Below are positions 61,601 through 64,000 of a stretch of DNA of 64,000 nucleotides, piece after piece. Positions within the stretch are counted from its first letter, which is position 1. The number at the start of each line of letters is the position of its first letter. The position numbers and the translations under genes were made by a program. The stretch lies in the NCBI RefSeq assembly GCF_001540865.1, contig NC_033645.1, positions 1,113,687 through 1,177,686 on the forward strand. The letters run 5' to 3'. Source of the DNA: Ananas comosus. Lineage: Eukaryota > Streptophyta > Magnoliopsida > Poales > Bromeliaceae. The notes beneath the pieces were generated by a model. It worked only from the letters and a program-made list of their open reading frames with translations, had not been told where the DNA came from and ran no database searches.

Positions 61601-62979
61601 GGATGGTCTTGAATAAGAACATTGATAACTTCTTTGCCGAGAATGAGCAGCTTGCTTTTTGCCCAGCTATTGTGGTGCCTGGAATTCATTATTCAGATGA
61701 TAAACTTCTCCAGACTAGAATATTCTCCTATGCTGATACGCAGAGGCACCGCTTGGGGCCAAATTATTTGATGCTTCCTGTGAATGCACCGAAATGTGCT
61801 CATCACAACAATCATCATGATGGGTTTATGAATTTTATGCGCCGGGATGAAGAGGTAATTATCCTTTTGCTTTTTTTTCTTTTTGGTATTGTGTTGGGGA
61901 TTGCAAAAATTTAAGCTTGATGTAATACTCCCTGTGCTCACATTCCCTTTTAGGTTAATTATTTCCCTTCGAGATTTGATCCAGTTCGACATGCTGAGAG
62001 GTTCCCAATTCCTCCCTGCGTTCTCTCTGGAAGGCGTGAAAGAGTAAGTTTGTTGTGGACATTTATCTGTGCAAAGTATGTGCTTTATTAGAAGACTTGC
62101 TCTGTTACGACAAATTTCTTTTTCTTGTTTGGCAACATCTGCCTCCTCTTTGGACTTCCTGCTAGGCCGAACTATTATACATATGTTAGGTAGTCTTTTG
62201 ACAATTTATTATTTAGAACCTCAAAAAGGTATACTTAGTTATTTGATGTTAGAGGAGTTGTTTATTGCATAACATTTACACTCCTATAATTTATTTCATT
62301 ATGAGTATCACTGCATAAAATTTCTTCATTATGCTTTTACTGGTCTTTCCCCCAAAGGTAGTATGAGTTTCTTACTATTAATAATTGTTCGAGTGTCCCC
62401 CATTCAAGTGGCTTTGACTATGCAAAGATATGTTAAATGTTTATGGTCATCTGACATGAGGTAGTAATGTCTTACATGAATGCAGTGCGTAATTGAGAAG
62501 GAGAATAATTTCAAACAGCCTGGGGAGAGATATCGGTCATTCGATCCAGACAGGTTAGTATCCGCTCTATTTGATGATTCTGTTGTCTGTATAGCAAATT
62601 AACCGCATCTTGGGATCTTTGCTTTTCTCTTTGACTTTTCAATGTCAGGCAAGAGCGCTTCATCCAGCGTTGGGTCGATGCTTTGACTGATCCGCGGGTC
62701 ACCCACGAGCTCCGCAGTATCTGGATCTCATACTGGTCCCAGGTACATTCCTGAATCTTTTCAAATATATGCCTATTACGTAGACCGAAAAATCCATTAA
62801 TTCTGGAAATTTGGATACTCTTTGCAGCAGTGCAAAGCATTTCCTTCACATTGGCATGCGCCTTTTTTCTTTTAGTTTTTGAAATTTGAACTGATTATTT
62901 GTTTGCCTTCGGGATGCAGTGCGACCAGTCTCTGGGTCAGAAATTGGCGACTCGGCTCAGCGTCAAACCAAACATGTAA
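58617..62979 (+). CDS. CAT: Catalase
   Basis: Exons: 58617-58631, 58799-58895, 60057-60334, 61078-61854, 61954-62043, 62486-62553, 62649-62742, 62920-62979; 1479 bases giving 492 aa plus stop, the standard length of plant catalases, with every junction in phase. The first coding exon is only 15 bases (MDPYK). Catalytic His65 lies in RVVHARG, Asn138 in DLVGNN, and the haem-ligand Tyr in [17 protein letters not shown]. It splits H2O2 into water and O2 in peroxisomes as a haem tetramer. The QKL near the C-terminus ([13 protein letters not shown]) is the region implicated in peroxisomal import of plant catalases. It diverges from SBE1 across 2.7 kb. No frame damage was seen. Confidence 0.96.
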
Positions 62980-63757
62980 AGTTGGGAATGGCAGCTTCGT
63001 GTGATAGTCAACGTGTCAGCATGCTGAGTCCAATATCAAGCAGTGTTACAGAAAGAAATAAATGATGTAATAACGTGCACCTTTCTTCACATGTTTTGTA
63101 TTGTGTTTCAGAACCATCTTCGTTCTCCTCTGCATTCTTGCTGTAGCTGTTATATTTGCGATATCCGTTGATTTCACAGACTTATATGACGCCGAGTAAT
63201 CCACTCTCTTTGATCCTGAGCGTGTTTAAACTTTGCATGCTTGCTCCAAGCTTCCAGAAAGCTCGACTATGTGAGCACAAGGAATATTGGATCAATAAAA
63301 GGATAATCCAAATACGAGAGTAAGATAACCAAACTAAGCAAGCAAAATGTCAGAAACTTAAAGAGGATAATGCAACATAAATAAGCGAAATGCTAGGTTT
63401 GTTCTCGTGTAGACGCACGGGGAATTAACAGCATATTTCATTTTCTTCTACAACAAGGTCGTTAAAATTACTGCAGTAGGGCCCAAAGAAATAAAAAATA
63501 AAGGAAAACAAAGCATGCTGCCAATTGCCCTCTATTGACATATTCTGTGAGAACATAGGGCTATTCTGCGCAAAACTTTCTATGGTATATTGTACAGTTC
63601 AGACGAAAAGCAGCAATGTAAAGTTATATTTACATACAAAATCAGAAGCCTTTTCAGGAGCCAACTCTGAAGCACAAGCTGCTTGGCAGATTTTTTTTCT
63701 TCTTTTTTTTTGCCCCTGCTGGAGCAAGATTGATTAGTATTAAATACACAGCCAACC
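62980..63757. other. 3' space between catalase and GAUT genes
   Basis: No coding region seen. The first part is the catalase 3' UTR and the last part the 3' UTR of the GAUT gene on the minus strand; the two genes converge. Confidence 0.6.
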
Positions 63758-64000
63758 TTAATTGTTCATGTAGCAGATCTGAATGTATGGATTGTCAAAT
63801 TTTACAAACTTGGACCAGTGCGTCTTGTACTTGGCAATGGCAAGATCAAGCCACGGCTTGTAGTTTCCGTTGTAGTGAATCACAGCTGCGTTCTCGATCT
63901 CCGAAGGATTTACGGCTGGATCATAACCGAGGCCCAGAACATGCCAACTTCGATCAAGGGGATATGTCAAGTTGTAGAAAGTTATCAAACCCGGAGGCAA
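63758..64000 (-). CDS. Galacturonosyltransferase (GAUT, GT8) C-terminal exon, partial
   Basis: The minus-strand frame runs off the right edge of the window and ends at 63758. The 80 visible residues include PPGLITFYNLTYPLDRSWHV, GLGYDPAVN, IENAAVIHYNGNYKPWLDLA and the end WSKFVKFDNPYIQICYMNN. The HYNGNYKPW block is the conserved C-terminal signature of plant GT8 GAUT proteins, which add galacturonic acid to pectin in the Golgi. Which GAUT it is (GAUT1/3/4-like) cannot be settled from the last exon. The N-terminus, membrane anchor and catalytic DxD lie outside the window. Confidence 0.9.
   Translation of the reverse strand: MPPGLITFYNLTYPLDRSWHVLGLGYDPAVNPSEIENAAVIHYNGNYKPWLDLAIAKYKTHWSKFVKFDNPYIQICYMNN

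Noticed and set aside
1..64000. CRISPR arrays, operons, prophage or other bacterial systems
   Set aside because: All genes are intron-bearing plant genes; no regularly spaced repeats of CRISPR type or bacterial gene layout were seen.

Overview
This is a stretch of a plant nuclear genome, most likely from a monocot outside the grasses. All genes are of plant type, have many introns with GT-AG borders, and sit in AT-rich DNA full of small inverted-repeat transposons. Several genes (the LysM receptor-like protein, the flavin monooxygenase and the SLY1-like gene) start very GC-rich and become AT-rich towards the 3' end, a gradient typical of monocots. The species cannot be fixed from sequence alone; a pineapple-like commelinid is a guess. 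The assembly holds one isolated N (1709) and one 935-base gap (32331-33265).

Layout. 1-5.2 kb: repeats and one broken gene fragment. 5.2-7.5 kb (minus): a five-exon LysM GPI-anchored protein of the LYM1/LYP4/LYP6 type. 7.5-11.6 kb: transposon debris, including a SINE with clean target-site duplications. 11.7-18.1 kb (plus): a 14-exon plastid-type MATE transporter resembling DTX45, with one GC-AG intron and a duplicated splice acceptor. 18.7-34.3 kb (minus): two FMO1-like flavin monooxygenase copies in tandem. The upstream copy (27968-34306) reads intact over five exons. The downstream one (18724-26437) is a pseudogene with two stops, no exon 3, and a LINE and a PIF/Harbinger element inside it. 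34.3-40.4 kb: repeats only. 40.4-42.4 kb (minus): SLY1-like Sec1/Munc18 gene whose frame is broken by an apparent deletion of about 70 bases. 44.9-47.9 kb (plus): six-exon histidine-phosphatase. 48.6-55.9 kb (minus): starch branching enzyme I. 58.6-63.0 kb (plus): catalase, 492 aa over eight exons. 63.8-64.0 kb (minus): last exon of a GAUT-type galacturonosyltransferase that runs off the window.

The genes do not form a pathway or operon. They are an ordinary eukaryotic mix: microbe-pattern perception (LysM protein), possible defence metabolism (FMO), starch synthesis (SBE I), peroxide removal (catalase), secretion (SLY1) and wall pectin (GAUT). I see no new biological system. The most informative items are the TE-riddled FMO pseudogene beside an intact paralogue, the broken SLY1 frame, the splice-site oddities in the MATE gene, the SINE/LINE pair sharing one 3' tail, and a Harbinger transposase in which a Myb-like part appears fused to the nuclease.
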